This document shows, piece by piece, positions 7,465 through 20,694 of a stretch of DNA of 64,000 nucleotides. The stretch is taken from NCBI GenBank assembly GCA_021730905.1, contig JAKFYK010000041.1, positions 1 through 64,000 of the forward strand. Reading direction: 5' to 3'. The position numbers and the translations under genes were made by a program. This DNA is from Betaproteobacteria bacterium. Lineage in GTDB: Bacteria; Pseudomonadota; Gammaproteobacteria; Burkholderiales; SG8-41. The notes beneath the pieces are model-generated. The model was not told where the DNA came from. It did no database searches and saw nothing but the letters and a program-made list of their open reading frames with translations. Position 1 is the first letter of the stretch. Every line of letters begins with the position of its first letter.

Positions 7465-8306
7465 TTACGTGCAGCGGCGTTGACCGTATTTTCGACCAGC
7501 ATCGCCACGGTCATCGGCCCCACACCGCCGGGAACGGGCGTAATCCACCCCGCGACTACCTTCACTTCGTCAAACGCAACGTCACCCACGATCTTGCCGG
7601 TAGGCAAGCGATTGATACCCACATCGATTACCGCAGCGCCCGGCTTTACCATGTCGCGCGTGATCAAGCCCGCCTTACCCGTGGCCACCACGAGTACGTC
7701 TGCCTGACGCGTAATCGCACCCAAATCCGCCGTGTGCGAGTTGCATACGGTGACCGTCGCGCCCCGCGCGATCAACAATAACGCCACCGGCTTGCCGACG
7801 ATATTGCTGCGCCCCACCACCACGGCATGCCGTCCCTCAAAACGAATTTTCGCGCTGTCGAGCATCACCATGGCTGCACGTGGTGTACAGGGCACAATGC
7901 CTGGCGTGCCTTCCATCAACGCGCCGAGATTGCGCCAATTAAACCCATCGACATCCTTGGCCACGGCAATCGACTGCGAGATGCGACGCGCATCGAGGTG
8001 CTTTGGCAACGGCAATTGCACAATGATGCCGTGAACCGATGCATCGCGATTCAGCGTATCGATATGCCGCAACACATCGCGCTCGGAACTCTGCGCCGGC
8101 AGGTCATGATGAATGGAATTCACACCGGCTTCGGCACAGGCCCTCGATTTATTGCGTATGTAAATGCGCGAAGCCGCGTCGTCGCCCACTTGCACCGTTG
8201 CCAGTCCGGGCTGAATGCCACGGCCTTGCAATGATATAACTGTTTGTTTTAATTGAGAAAGTTTTTCTTTCGCTAAGGCAGCGCCATCGATCAATTGTGC
8301 GGTCAT
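7455..8306 (-). CDS. folD: Bifunctional methylenetetrahydrofolate dehydrogenase/cyclohydrolase
   Basis: 283 residues from ATG 8306. It interconverts 5,10-methylene-, methenyl- and 10-formyl-tetrahydrofolate in the cytoplasm. The catalytic lysine region YIRNKSRACAEAG, QLPLPKHLD and the signature PGGVGPMTVAMLVENT are all present, as is the NADP-binding GRSNIVGKP. The frame stays open to 8417, but the extra 37 residues are not part of the family, and MTAQLIDGAALA is the expected N-terminus. Stand-alone gene downstream of the ftsB-eno group on the same strand. Confidence 0.96.
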   Translation of the reverse strand: MTAQLIDGAALAKEKLSQLKQTVISLQGRGIQPGLATVQVGDDAASRIYIRNKSRACAEAGVNSIHHDLPAQSSERDVLRHIDTLNRDASVHGIIVQLPLPKHLDARRISQSIAVAKDVDGFNWRNLGALMEGTPGIVPCTPRAAMVMLDSAKIRFEGRHAVVVGRSNIVGKPVALLLIARGATVTVCNSHTADLGAITRQADVLVVATGKAGLITRDMVKPGAAVIDVGINRLPTGKIVGDVAFDEVKVVAGWITPVPGGVGPMTVAMLVENTVNAAARNQQ

Positions 8307-8337
8307 GGTGTCATTCTGCGGTACGGAACAGCCCGGT

Positions 8338-8658
8338 TTATTTTGGCGCAGTTTTGCCCGAAGCCTGTACCGGCGGAAGGCTCTGGCCAGGCTCCAGCAA
8401 CTGAAAAAAAATCTCATCCTGCTTGATCATGCCGAGTTCGCTGCGCGCGCGCTCCTCGATCGCTTCCAGCCCCTGCTTGAGGTCGCGCACTTCGGCATCA
8501 AGAATATTGTTGCGTGCTTGCAGCTTGGAATTTTTGTCACGCTGGGATCTGATCTGCTGGTCGACTTCCCACACCCGAAACCAACTGCCTTTGCCCAGCC
8601 ACAGTGGATACTGTATCAGCGCAATCAAAGCCACCAGTAGCACGCTGAGCACCTTCAT
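8338..8658 (-). CDS. ftsB: Cell division protein FtsB
   Basis: 106 residues: one N-terminal transmembrane helix ([20 protein letters not shown]) and a periplasmic coiled coil (about residues 30-75) with the conserved NxxLxAEVxDLK-type segment, here [14 protein letters not shown], and RSELGMI. FtsB bridges FtsL and FtsQ in the divisome. It follows eno by 9 bp, the usual eno-ftsB pairing in proteobacteria. The C-terminal 20 residues are proline-rich and poorly conserved in the family. Confidence 0.94.
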   Translation of the reverse strand: MKVLSVLLVALIALIQYPLWLGKGSWFRVWEVDQQIRSQRDKNSKLQARNNILDAEVRDLKQGLEAIEERARSELGMIKQDEIFFQLLEPGQSLPPVQASGKTAPK

Positions 8659-8667
8659 CGATGGCGT

Positions 8668-9960
<1,293 letters not shown>

Positions 9961-9990
9961 CTACTCGATAACGTTGATTTCAGGCCGGGT

Positions 9991-10830
9991 TCATGCCACA
10001 AGATTTTCCGCGAAGCCTGCTTGCTTGGCGAGCGCGTCCAGTTGTTTCAGGGTCTGCAGCAACACTTTCATGTGCTGCAATGGCCACGCGTTGGGGCCGT
10101 CCGACAGCGCTTTCTCGGGGTTTGGGTGCGTTTCCATGAATATTCCGGCGATGCCCGCCGCCACCGCTGCGCGCGCGAGTACCGGCACGAATTTTCGCTC
10201 ACCGCCACTGGCATGTCCCTGTCCGCCCGGCAACTGCACCGAGTGGGTGGCATCAAACACCACCGGGCAGCCCGTATCGCGCATCACCATCAGCGAGCGC
10301 ATGTCGGAGATCAGATTGTTGTAGCCAAAGGTGGCGCCGCGCTCACATACCATGATGTTGTCGGCGTTGCTGGCGCTGCGTGCCTTGTCCACAACGTTTT
10401 TCATGTCTGACGGCGCAAGAAATTGGCCCTTCTTGATATTCACCGGCTTTCCCGTGCTGGACACCGCGCAAATAAAATCCGTCTGCCGGCACAAAAACGC
10501 GGGCGTCTGCAGCACATCCACGACGGCTGCTGCTGCTGCGATTTCATCGGTTTCGTGCACATCAGTCAGTACCGGAACGCCAATTTGCTTGCGTACGTCA
10601 CTGAGTATTTCGAGTCCCTTGTCCATGCCCAAACCGCGAAAAGACTTGATCGAGCTGCGATTCGCCTTGTCGTACGACGATTTGAAAATAAAAGGGATGC
10701 CTAAGGACGCGCATATGGACTTGAGTTCACCCGCCGTATCCATCGCCAACTGCCGCGATTCAACCACGCATGGACCCGCTATCAGAAATAATGGCTTGTC
10801 TAATCCTGCATCGAAACCGCAGAGCTTCAT
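9991..10830 (-). CDS. kdsA: 3-deoxy-D-manno-octulosonate 8-phosphate synthase
   Basis: 279 residues from ATG 10830. It condenses arabinose 5-phosphate with PEP to Kdo-8-phosphate for the lipopolysaccharide core. Features include [12 protein letters not shown] at the N-terminus, [19 protein letters not shown], and [12 protein letters not shown] near the C-terminus. An upstream in-frame start at 10851 would add 7 residues (MWTRSGR) not found in the family. The start codon overlaps the stop of a short KdsA-like ORF (ATGA), suggesting coupled translation after pyrG. Confidence 0.96.
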   Translation of the reverse strand: MKLCGFDAGLDKPLFLIAGPCVVESRQLAMDTAGELKSICASLGIPFIFKSSYDKANRSSIKSFRGLGMDKGLEILSDVRKQIGVPVLTDVHETDEIAAAAAVVDVLQTPAFLCRQTDFICAVSSTGKPVNIKKGQFLAPSDMKNVVDKARSASNADNIMVCERGATFGYNNLISDMRSLMVMRDTGCPVVFDATHSVQLPGGQGHASGGERKFVPVLARAAVAAGIAGIFMETHPNPEKALSDGPNAWPLQHMKVLLQTLKQLDALAKQAGFAENLVA

Positions 10831-10982
10831 GCGGCCGCTCCTCGTCCACACCGCAGGCCTGCGCCCGACGCCGGGGTCGCATCTCCGTCGTTCCGACGGA
10901 CGCCATACTCCACCCTCAGCGTGCGTCCGGCAAATGAAAACAACGATTCATCCCGCCCGATAACGAATCCGCACAACTTCAT
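10827..10982 (-). CDS. Short ORF resembling the KdsA N-terminus (51 aa), between pyrG and kdsA
   Basis: The ORF begins [19 protein letters not shown], against [19 protein letters not shown] for the real kdsA: 12 of 19 residues match in register with no gaps, but with different synonymous codons (TTG/CTC, GGA/GGT). It has a good ribosome site (GAGGTG) 10 bp after the pyrG stop. After about 25 residues similarity stops and the rest is Gly/Ala/Arg-rich, containing a 7-bp hairpin (10884-10900). It ends in ATGA overlap with kdsA. It may be an ancient partial duplication, a decayed original start, or a leader peptide coupling kdsA translation. Confidence 0.45.
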   Translation of the reverse strand: MKLCGFVIGRDESLFSFAGRTLRVEYGVRRNDGDATPASGAGLRCGRGAAA

Positions 10983-10992
10983 GATGTGCACC

Positions 10993-12699
<1,707 letters not shown>

Positions 12700-12741
12700 T
12701 CAACGACCGTCCAATGCAATTTGCTAAATCTTGCCGATACA

Positions 12742-15129
12742 TCACACGCCGGCTTTAGTCTGGCGAGCGAGGTAAAGCCAGGTCTCCACCACGGTGTCGG
12801 GGTTGAGCGAAAGACTTTCAATACCTTCCTCCACCAGCCATTGCGCCAGATCGGGATGGTCCGACGGCCCCTGCCCGCAAATGCCCACGTACTTGCCCGC
12901 CTTTCGGCACGCCTGGATCGCAAGATGCAGCATATGTTTCACGGCTGGGTCGCGCTCATCGAATCCTTCGGCAATGATGCCTGAGTCACGATCCAGCGCC
13001 AGTGTCATCTGCGTCATGTCGTTGGAGCCAATGGAAAAGCCGTCGAAATGCTCCAGGAACTGATCCGCCAGCACCGCATTGGATGGAATCTCGCACATCA
13101 TCACCACACGCAAGCCGTTATCACCACGCTTCAGGCCATTCGCCGAGAGCAGATCGAGCACTTGCTTGCCCTCCGTCACCGTGCGCACGAAAGGCACCAT
13201 GATCTCGACATTGGTCAATCCCATGTCGTCGCGCACTTTTTTCAGGGCACGGCATTCGAGTTCGAACGATTTGCGAAAGCTTTCCGAGATATAACGCGAT
13301 GCACCACGGAAACCGAGCATCGGATTTTCTTCGTGCGGTTCGTATTTGCTGCCGCCGGTAAGGCTGGAATATTCATTGGATTTAAAATCCGACAGCCGCA
13401 CGATCACCGGTTTGGGCCAGAACGCGGCACCCAGCGTCGCTACGCCTTCGACGAGTTTCTCCACGTAAAACGTGACCGGATCGGCATAGCCCGCGCTGTG
13501 CTCCTCGACAGCCGTTTTCAAATCTGCTGGCAAATCCGGATATGCCAGCACCGCTTTGGGGTGCACGCCTATCATGCGCGCGATGATGAATTCCAGCCGT
13601 GCCAGTCCCACGCCTTCATTTGGCAACCGGCGAAACTCAAACGCCAATTCGGGGTTGCCTACATTCATGGTAATCTTCACCGGCGACTTCGGCATGGCGT
13701 TGAGCGATAAATCAATAATTTCGACGTCAAGCTTGCCGCGATACACGAAGCCGGTATCGCCCTCGGCGCATGACACGGTAACGTCCTTGCCGTCTTTCAG
13801 CACGCGCGTTGCATCGCCGCAGCCAACCACCGCAGGCACACCGAGTTCGCGCGCAATAATCGCCGCATGGCAGGTACGTCCACCGCGATTGGTGACGATG
13901 GCTGACGCACGCTTCATCACTGGCTCCCAATCGGGATCAGTCATATCGGTGACCAGTACATCGCCGGCGCGCACACGATCCATTTCTGCTGCGCTACTCA
14001 CCAGCCGTACTGGACCGCTGCCCACACGCTGTCCTATCGCGCGTCCCGTCGCCAGCACTTCGGAGCGCTGCTTCAAGCGATAACGCCGCAGGGTGTCGAC
14101 TTTTTCGCTGGCCTTCACCGTTTCGGGGCGCGCTTGAAGGATGTACAGCTGGCCATCGATGCCGTCGCGGCCCCATTCGATGTCCATCGGGCGTTGGTAA
14201 TGCGATTCAATGGTCATTGCGTAACGAGCCAGCGTTTCGACCTCGGAATCCGTAATTGAAAATCGGCGGCGATCTGCCTCCGGAACCGGCTCGGTCTTTA
14301 CCGAGCGTCCTGCCTGATGCGAAGCGTCATACACCATGCGCACGGCTTTGGAGCCCAGTCCACGCCGTAGTATTGCTGGGTGATTATTTGTAAGTGCATG
14401 TTTATAAACGTAAAATTCATCAGGATTTACTTGCCCTTGCACCACGGTTTCACCCAGTCCATAGGCCGAGGTAATGAATACGACCTGGTCAAATCCCGAT
14501 TCGGTGTCGATGGTAAACATTACCCCGCTGGCACCCAAGTCGCTGCGCACCATGCGCTGCACCGCTGCTGATAGCGCGACGTTGGCATGAGTGAAGCCTT
14601 TATGCACACGATAAGAAATCGCCCGATCGTTGTAGAGCGACGCAAACACGTGCTTGATCGCTTCAAGCAGATGGTCGAGGCCGTGAACATTAAGATAGGT
14701 TTCCTGCTGGCCCGCGAAGGAGGCGTCCGGCAAATCTTCTGCCGTTGCAGATGATCGTACCGCGAACGTCACATCCGCCCCGGTCGCTTTCGCCAGATCA
14801 TTGTACGAATCGCCAACTGCCGTCAGCAACGCATTCGAGAACGGCTGCGCCACGATCCAACCGCGTATTTCCTTGCCCGCGGCGGCCAGTGCGGTAACAT
14901 CATCTACATTCAAAGACGCAAGCCGCGCTTCGATACGTTTGTCCAGCCCCTCATGCGCCAGAAAATCCCGGTAAGCTCGCGACGTCGTGGCAAATCCACC
15001 CGGCACACGTACGCCCGTGCTGGCAAGATGGCCAATCATCTCCCCCAAGGACGCATTTTTTCCGCCGACGGTGCCGACATCACTCATGCGCAAAGCAGAA
15101 AGGTCGAGCACATAAGCTGGCGTGGTCAT
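12742..15129 (-). CDS. ppsA: Phosphoenolpyruvate synthase
   Basis: 795 residues from ATG 15129. It converts pyruvate, ATP and water to PEP, AMP and phosphate for gluconeogenesis. The N-terminal ATP-grasp-like domain begins [19 protein letters not shown] and [11 protein letters not shown], the mobile phosphohistidine domain has [15 protein letters not shown], and the C-terminal PEP-binding barrel ends with [14 protein letters not shown]. The frame runs on to 15468, but that extension crosses ppsR and is spurious. Divergent from ppsR across an 88-bp promoter region, which fits joint control. Confidence 0.96.
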   Translation of the reverse strand: MTTPAYVLDLSALRMSDVGTVGGKNASLGEMIGHLASTGVRVPGGFATTSRAYRDFLAHEGLDKRIEARLASLNVDDVTALAAAGKEIRGWIVAQPFSNALLTAVGDSYNDLAKATGADVTFAVRSSATAEDLPDASFAGQQETYLNVHGLDHLLEAIKHVFASLYNDRAISYRVHKGFTHANVALSAAVQRMVRSDLGASGVMFTIDTESGFDQVVFITSAYGLGETVVQGQVNPDEFYVYKHALTNNHPAILRRGLGSKAVRMVYDASHQAGRSVKTEPVPEADRRRFSITDSEVETLARYAMTIESHYQRPMDIEWGRDGIDGQLYILQARPETVKASEKVDTLRRYRLKQRSEVLATGRAIGQRVGSGPVRLVSSAAEMDRVRAGDVLVTDMTDPDWEPVMKRASAIVTNRGGRTCHAAIIARELGVPAVVGCGDATRVLKDGKDVTVSCAEGDTGFVYRGKLDVEIIDLSLNAMPKSPVKITMNVGNPELAFEFRRLPNEGVGLARLEFIIARMIGVHPKAVLAYPDLPADLKTAVEEHSAGYADPVTFYVEKLVEGVATLGAAFWPKPVIVRLSDFKSNEYSSLTGGSKYEPHEENPMLGFRGASRYISESFRKSFELECRALKKVRDDMGLTNVEIMVPFVRTVTEGKQVLDLLSANGLKRGDNGLRVVMMCEIPSNAVLADQFLEHFDGFSIGSNDMTQMTLALDRDSGIIAEGFDERDPAVKHMLHLAIQACRKAGKYVGICGQGPSDHPDLAQWLVEEGIESLSLNPDTVVETWLYLARQTKAGV

Positions 15130-15217
15130 GAGCAAGTTCCGGTAATGAAAATAGTAGGTGTCAGCGAAAAGCGGTATATTACAGAGAAATGCCGTGCCGC
15201 AACATGCTACTTGACGT

Positions 15218-16045
15218 ATGACTGCCAATCGTCGCAGTGCCTTTTTTGTTTCCGACCGCACCGGCATCACGGCCGAGATGCTTGGGCATAGTCTGCTTAC
15301 GCAATTCGATGACCTGAGTCTGCATGAGACTACACTGCCGTTTATCGACAGTCTTGATAAAGCGCAAGACGCAGTGCAAAAAATCAATACGGCAGCCGTG
15401 GTGGACGGCGTGCGCCCCATCATCATCAGCACGCTTGCCAATATGGAAATTGCCACAGAAGTCGGCAAGGCGAATGCGTTATTTCTGGATTGTTTTCAAA
15501 TTTTCATTGCACCGCTCGAAAAAGAACTCGGCGCCCGCGCATCACACGAGATCGGGCGCACCCACAATGTCGACAATATCGTCAATTACTACCGGCGCAT
15601 CGAATCGGTAAATTACACACTGTCGCACGACGACGGCGTGTCCACGCGCGATCTGGGTGAGGCCGATGTCATTCTGATCGGCGTGTCGCGCTGCGGAAAA
15701 ACGCCTACCTGCCTGTATCTGTCGATGCAGTTTGGCGTGCGCGCAGCAAACTATCCGCTTATTCCTGAAGATTTCAGCAACCACCAGTTGCCCGCAACGC
15801 TGCGCCCGCTGCGCGCCAAGCTCTATGGCCTGACCATCAGCCCCGCCCGACTGCAAAGCATACGCAGTGAACGACGACCCAACAGCAGCTACGCAGACTT
15901 GCAGAATTGCGAGCGCGAAGTGCGTGAAGCCGAGTCGCTGATGCGCCGCGACAATATTCCGTTTTTGGATGCCACCAGCAAGTCCGTCGAAGAACTTGCT
16001 ACGACCATCATGCAGCAGGCGAAACTGGAACGGCGGATTTACTGA
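15218..16045 (+). CDS. ppsR: PEP synthase regulatory protein (bifunctional kinase/pyrophosphorylase)
   Basis: 275 residues of the DUF299 family. It inactivates PpsA by ADP-dependent phosphorylation of a threonine beside the catalytic histidine and reactivates it by phosphate-dependent dephosphorylation. The P-loop-like motif [19 protein letters not shown] and the N-terminal [12 protein letters not shown] are characteristic. Divergently paired with ppsA, its target, in the arrangement usual for betaproteobacteria. Confidence 0.95.
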   Translation: MTANRRSAFFVSDRTGITAEMLGHSLLTQFDDLSLHETTLPFIDSLDKAQDAVQKINTAAVVDGVRPIIISTLANMEIATEVGKANALFLDCFQIFIAPLEKELGARASHEIGRTHNVDNIVNYYRRIESVNYTLSHDDGVSTRDLGEADVILIGVSRCGKTPTCLYLSMQFGVRAANYPLIPEDFSNHQLPATLRPLRAKLYGLTISPARLQSIRSERRPNSSYADLQNCEREVREAESLMRRDNIPFLDATSKSVEELATTIMQQAKLERRIY

Positions 16046-16146
16046 ACCTCAATGCCGCACCACTGAGTCGCCCTGTAAAATCCTTTAAATTACCAGGGGC
16101 AATGTCAGTGAGAATTGATTTTTTTCATGCTCGATAAACGCGATTC

Positions 16147-17640
16147 ATGAGCCTCAATATTACCGACGCGATTTTTGCCCAGGCGGAACGGGATCCGGAT
16201 GCTATCGCTGTTATCGATGCAAAAATGTCCATCAGTTACCGTACGCTTTGTCAAAGTGTACGGCTGGCGGCACAACATTTTCGCCAGGATGGTTGGGGCG
16301 CTGGCGATATTGTTGGAATTTCGCTCAGCGGCAAACCGGCGCTGCATCTGGTTTGCGCGCTTGCTCTAGCACGCATGGGCGTCATTCAGGTATCCGTGCC
16401 GCCATCCGACCCTGCGCCATTGCGAGCGGCGCGCATTCAGCGACTGGGTATAACCGGTCTGGTGGTGAGCAGTCACCGCAGCGCAGCCGGACTCCATGTT
16501 ACAACAGCAATTCCTGACTCAGCCTGGCTCACAGTACCACCCGAAACCGGTGCAGAAGATATCCGCGCCCCCGGCGGAGATGCCCTCTGGATCATTAACG
16601 AGACGTCGGGCACGACCGCGACACCAAAGGTGATCGGCATTAGCCACGTCATGGTGGATATTGGTCGCAGAAGACTAACGCCCATTTTCGCGTACCTTCC
16701 TGGCGAACGATCCCTGCACATGTCCGGCTTGCGATTTCTGGACGCGCTCAAACGACCGATCTACTGCTTGAGTGGCGGAGGAACAGTCACGTTTCCACCC
16801 GCGAATTTTTCCACCGATCAACTGCTGCACTGGATAGAGCGGCATCACGTCACTCATGTTTCCTGCGTGCCACTGCACTTGCATCAACTCCTGCGCGATA
16901 TAAAAGGGGATTCCCCGCGCCTTCCCCTTGTACGTATCTTACGCTGCGGAACCGCTACGCTAACCGTTTCCTCGGCAAGGGATGTATGCAAGCGCCTCTC
17001 GCCCAACCTCTATATCGACTACGGCAGCACGGAAGCCGGCCCCGTGACGGCCGCAACGCCCGCCATGCTGGAAGCGAATCCCGGCACGGTCGGCCGCCCA
17101 CTGGAAGGCGTTGAATTCGAAATAGTGGATGACGACGGCAAACCGGCATCCACCGGCACGCCTGGAAACGTACGCGTGCGCGGACCGGGAATCGTCAATT
17201 GTTATCTCCACGCGCCGGATCCCGGGCAATCTGCGGCATTCCGGGATGGCTGGTTCTACCCCGGTGACATCGCGGTCGTAAACAGCGATGGCCTTGTGTT
17301 TCTCAAGGGTCGGTCGGATGAGGTAATGAGTTTTGACGGTATCCTGGTGGGGCCTAGTGAGATCGAGTCGGTATTGCGCCAGCATCCAGCCGTGACTGAA
17401 GTCGCCGCCTTCGCTTTGCCTTCCGCCGATCACCAGGATATTCCCGCGGTAGCCATCGTGTCCGCGCTACCGCTGCAAATTGGCGCCCTCCGGCGTTTTT
17501 GCGCAGAACGGCTCGGCGTTCGTTCGCCTCGCGTATTTCTGCGATTCGACGAAATACCGAAGAACGCGATGGGCAAGATTCTACGGCGCCGCGTGACTGA
17601 ACTGGCTATGCAAAAGCTTGAAGCACAACCGCGCCTCTGA
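16147..17640 (+). CDS. AMP-forming acid ligase (ANL superfamily), first tandem copy
   Basis: 497 residues. Core motifs are NETSGTTATPKVIGISH (phosphate loop; Ala replaces the usual second Gly of TSGTTGxPK), YGSTEAGP (A5), GWFYPGDIAVVNSDG and FLKGRSDEVMSFDGILV (A7-A8) and PKNAMGKILRR with the catalytic lysine (A10). All residues needed for adenylation appear present. It is a stand-alone ligase with no carrier-protein domain. A paralogue follows after 90 bp and a PaaK-like enzyme after that. Likely activates a carboxylic acid to an acyl-AMP or acyl-CoA; substrate unknown. Confidence 0.82.
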   Translation: MSLNITDAIFAQAERDPDAIAVIDAKMSISYRTLCQSVRLAAQHFRQDGWGAGDIVGISLSGKPALHLVCALALARMGVIQVSVPPSDPAPLRAARIQRLGITGLVVSSHRSAAGLHVTTAIPDSAWLTVPPETGAEDIRAPGGDALWIINETSGTTATPKVIGISHVMVDIGRRRLTPIFAYLPGERSLHMSGLRFLDALKRPIYCLSGGGTVTFPPANFSTDQLLHWIERHHVTHVSCVPLHLHQLLRDIKGDSPRLPLVRILRCGTATLTVSSARDVCKRLSPNLYIDYGSTEAGPVTAATPAMLEANPGTVGRPLEGVEFEIVDDDGKPASTGTPGNVRVRGPGIVNCYLHAPDPGQSAAFRDGWFYPGDIAVVNSDGLVFLKGRSDEVMSFDGILVGPSEIESVLRQHPAVTEVAAFALPSADHQDIPAVAIVSALPLQIGALRRFCAERLGVRSPRVFLRFDEIPKNAMGKILRRRVTELAMQKLEAQPRL

Positions 17641-17730
17641 CACTCGATGCCCACCATGCCCAAACTCGACCAGACTGAAGAGCGGTTACGATACAGAGTC
17701 CAATCATCTCCAGTATAAGAACCACATCTC

Positions 17731-19236
17731 ATGAGCGTTAACATCACGGACGCGATTTTTGCCCAGGCGGAACGGGATCCAGATGCTATCGCTGTTATCG
17801 ATGCCAAAATCTCAGCCAGTTATCGCGTGCTTTGTCATGGCGTGCGCTCGGCCGCACAGCGTTTTCGGCAAGCGCAGTGGAAAGCCGGTGATATTGTCGG
17901 CATTTCGCTGCATAACAGTTCAACGCTGTATCTTGTCTCCGCGCTAGCTCTCGCGCGCATGGGTATCACACAGGTATCCATACCAGCGAACGATCCCGCG
18001 TCACTACGCGCGGCGCGAATGGAGCGATTAGGCGTTACCGGCCTGGTTGTAGAGCATGGTCGGAGCGCTTCCAGCACCCCTGGATCCAGCGTCACCACAG
18101 TGGCAATCGAAGCGAACTGGCTGACGCAGTCTCCAGACATTGCCGCGGTGGACGATATTCGAGAGCCTGGTGGAGACTCTCTTTGGATTATCAGCGAAAC
18201 CTCAGGTACGACGGCTACACCGAAAGCGATCGGAATCAGCCACACCACGGAAGACATCCATCGCAAAAAATATGCATCGATTCTCGTTCATCTTCCCGGC
18301 GAGAGGGTTGTAAGCCTAACGAACATGCAATTTCTGACCGGGCTTAAGAGAGCCATCGGCTGCCTGAGCGACGGCGGAACCTTCACCATTCCACCGACGA
18401 GCTTCTCCACCGATCAACTGCTGAAATGGATCGAGTGGCACTGCGTCACTTACATTTCTTGCGTACCGTTGCATTTACATCAGTTACTGCGCGACATCCA
18501 GACCAGCACCCCGCGCTTGCCCTCGGTGCGTGTTTTGCGCTCTGGCAGCGCGGCTTTACCGGTTTCTGCAGTTCGGGAGATAAGAAGACGCATTTCGCCC
18601 AACCTCTACATCGCCTACAGCGCCTCTGAAACCGGCCCCATCGCGACAGCGACACCTGCAATGCTGGATGAGAATCCCGGCACGGTCGGACTACCGCTGG
18701 AAGGCATCGAATTCGAAATAGTCGATAACGATGGTAGTGCGGTGTCTGTCGGCATGCTCGGACACGTGCGAGTGCGTGGCCCAGGAATCGAAACGCCCTA
18801 TCTCCACGCCACAGATGCAGGTCAAGCGAAAGCATTCAGAGGCGGCTGGTTCTACCCCGGTGACATCGCGGTCGTGAACAGCGACGGCCTTGTGTTCCTC
18901 AAAGGCCGCTCGGACGACGTGATGAATTTCGACGGCATCATGGTCGGACCGGCTGAAATCGAGTCGGTGCTGCGCCAGCATCCGGCCGTAAAGGAAGTCG
19001 CAGCCTTTGCCTTGCCTTCGCCTGATCATCAGGATATTCCCGCGGCAGCCATCGTATCCGCACAACCGCTGCAAATTGACGAGCTTCAGCATTTTTGCAT
19101 AGCACGGCTCGGTGTTCGTGCACCCCGCGTATTTCTGCGATTCGACGAAATACCGAAGAACTCGATGGGCAAGATTCTACGGCGCCGCGTGACTGAACTG
19201 GCGGTGAAAGCCCTTAAAAAACCGCCTCGCTCCTGA
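17731..19236 (+). CDS. AMP-forming acid ligase (ANL superfamily), second tandem copy
   Basis: 501 residues, clearly a paralogue of the preceding gene (roughly two thirds identical by eye). The same motifs occur: SETSGTTATPKAIGISH, YSASETGP (A5; the usual Gly before the serine/threonine region is Ser-Ala here), GWFYPGDIAVVNSDG, GRSDDVMNFDGIMV and PKNSMGKILRR. The 5' and 3' ends are almost identical in DNA to copy one while the middle has diverged, which suggests gene conversion. It probably handles a related but different acid, since the substrate-pocket region between A4 and A5 differs most. Confidence 0.82.
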   Translation: MSVNITDAIFAQAERDPDAIAVIDAKISASYRVLCHGVRSAAQRFRQAQWKAGDIVGISLHNSSTLYLVSALALARMGITQVSIPANDPASLRAARMERLGVTGLVVEHGRSASSTPGSSVTTVAIEANWLTQSPDIAAVDDIREPGGDSLWIISETSGTTATPKAIGISHTTEDIHRKKYASILVHLPGERVVSLTNMQFLTGLKRAIGCLSDGGTFTIPPTSFSTDQLLKWIEWHCVTYISCVPLHLHQLLRDIQTSTPRLPSVRVLRSGSAALPVSAVREIRRRISPNLYIAYSASETGPIATATPAMLDENPGTVGLPLEGIEFEIVDNDGSAVSVGMLGHVRVRGPGIETPYLHATDAGQAKAFRGGWFYPGDIAVVNSDGLVFLKGRSDDVMNFDGIMVGPAEIESVLRQHPAVKEVAAFALPSPDHQDIPAAAIVSAQPLQIDELQHFCIARLGVRAPRVFLRFDEIPKNSMGKILRRRVTELAVKALKKPPRS

Positions 19237-19259
19237 TACGCGATGCTTGCGGTATTCCC

Positions 19260-20621
19260 GTGCGTTCAAATAAAGAAACGATGACGATTCTGAGCCAAAT
19301 TCCCGATTGCGTTTGGCCGGCGATCCCCGGCAAAGCCGGCGCGCTGGCGCTCGCTCTGCAATACCAATTGGAACACATCCAATGGATGCCGGGCGATCAA
19401 ATCCGGCTTGCTCAATTCGGGCAGCTCCACCGCGTGCTGGCCGAGGCCTTCAGCAAGATTGCTTACTGGCGCGACACGCTGAAACGTGCAGGATTTGAAT
19501 CCGGCCGCACATTTAGCGAGGTGCAATTCGCTTCGTTGCCCATTCTAGATAGATTGGCCGTGCAAGGCTTGGCCGATAAACTCGTCAACCCGAGCGTGCC
19601 GGGTTCGCACGGCAAGGTTTACAAAGGCAGCACGTCCGGGTCGACAGGGACGCCGGTCGTTTTTTATCAAACCGATCTGACACAGCATTTCTGGCGCGCA
19701 CTCACGCTGCGTGAACATTTGTGGCAGCGCCGTGATTTTTCAGGAAAGATGGCAGTGATCCGCTCCAACGTCAATACGCGTGTGGCAGGAAATTGGGGAG
19801 CGGCAACAGCGCAAGTCATAAAAACCGGCCCGGCCTGCACGTTGAATATCCGTGCTGATATCGACGAGCAACTGGACTGGCTCCATAAGCACAATCCTGA
19901 CTATCTTCTGACACATCCGTCGAATCTGAAGGCCTTGGCCATTCGTGCTGCCGAGCACAGCGTCGCTCTGCCGCGGCTCAGACAATTGCGCTCATTCGGC
20001 GAGATACTGAGTGACGATACGCGCGAACAATGCCGGCGGGCGTGGAAAGTCGAAATTGCCGATATTTACTCATCCGAGGAAGCGGGCTGTATTGCCTCGC
20101 AGTGCGAGCACGGTGCCTATCACGTTCAATCGGAGAATCTTCTGGTGGAAATCGTCAACGATCACGGCGCAGCCTGCGAGCCGGGCGAAATTGGCCGCGT
20201 CTTGATCACAACACTGCACAATTTCGCCATGCCGCTCATTCGATATGAGATCGGCGACTACGCGGAAAGCGGGGCTGAATGTCCGTGCGGCAGAGGACTG
20301 CCGGTCATTCGGCGAATCATGGGACGCGTGCGGAACATGCTGAAACTGCCCGATGGCACGCAACATTGGCCAAGTTTCCCTGAAGACCGCTGGATCGGCA
20401 TTGCACCCATTCAACAACTGCAGGTGGTGCAAAAATCGCTGGATACCATCGTGCTGAAAGTCAAATCGACACGTGATCTGACCGCGACAGAAGTATCGCG
20501 GCTGATAGAAACATTCCAGCAAACGCTCAAATTTCCCCATCGAATTACAGTTGAGTCTGTCGCCTCGATACCCAGAAGCAAGAACTCGAAGTTTGAGGAC
20601 TTCATCAGCGAAATTGCGTGA
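19260..20621 (+). CDS. Phenylacetate-CoA ligase-like adenylating enzyme (PaaK/CapK family)
   Basis: 453 residues. The N-terminal part has the PaaK/CapK pattern (LPILDRLAVQG), then the phosphate loop GSTSGSTGTPVVFYQTD, then IADIYSSEEAGCIA (E-E-x-G adenylate motif), and RYEIGDYAESG followed by a CPCGRGLP cysteine pair. The C-terminal lid ends SIPRSKNSKFEDF with the expected lysine. CapK-like members act in capsule or natural-product pathways, PaaK in aromatic acid activation. GTG 19260 opens the frame; ATG 19281 is equally possible. It starts 23 bp after the second ligase, so the three enzymes probably form one transcription unit. Confidence 0.8.
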   Translation: MRSNKETMTILSQIPDCVWPAIPGKAGALALALQYQLEHIQWMPGDQIRLAQFGQLHRVLAEAFSKIAYWRDTLKRAGFESGRTFSEVQFASLPILDRLAVQGLADKLVNPSVPGSHGKVYKGSTSGSTGTPVVFYQTDLTQHFWRALTLREHLWQRRDFSGKMAVIRSNVNTRVAGNWGAATAQVIKTGPACTLNIRADIDEQLDWLHKHNPDYLLTHPSNLKALAIRAAEHSVALPRLRQLRSFGEILSDDTREQCRRAWKVEIADIYSSEEAGCIASQCEHGAYHVQSENLLVEIVNDHGAACEPGEIGRVLITTLHNFAMPLIRYEIGDYAESGAECPCGRGLPVIRRIMGRVRNMLKLPDGTQHWPSFPEDRWIGIAPIQQLQVVQKSLDTIVLKVKSTRDLTATEVSRLIETFQQTLKFPHRITVESVASIPRSKNSKFEDFISEIA

Positions 20622-20694
20622 ATGCGTTGTGCTTTTCCTGCCAGGTCAGCCTACAGCCGTACTTTTGACGACACCGGGGACCCGCACGGCAGGT

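Noticed and set aside
10884-10900. TCCGTCG-TTC-CGACGGA hairpin before kdsA as a terminator
   Set aside because: No T-run follows on either strand, and it lies inside a translated short ORF.
15130-15468. Possible 113-residue N-terminal extension of ppsA
   Set aside because: It overlaps the divergent ppsR gene and does not resemble any PpsA N-terminus; ATG 15129 fits the family.
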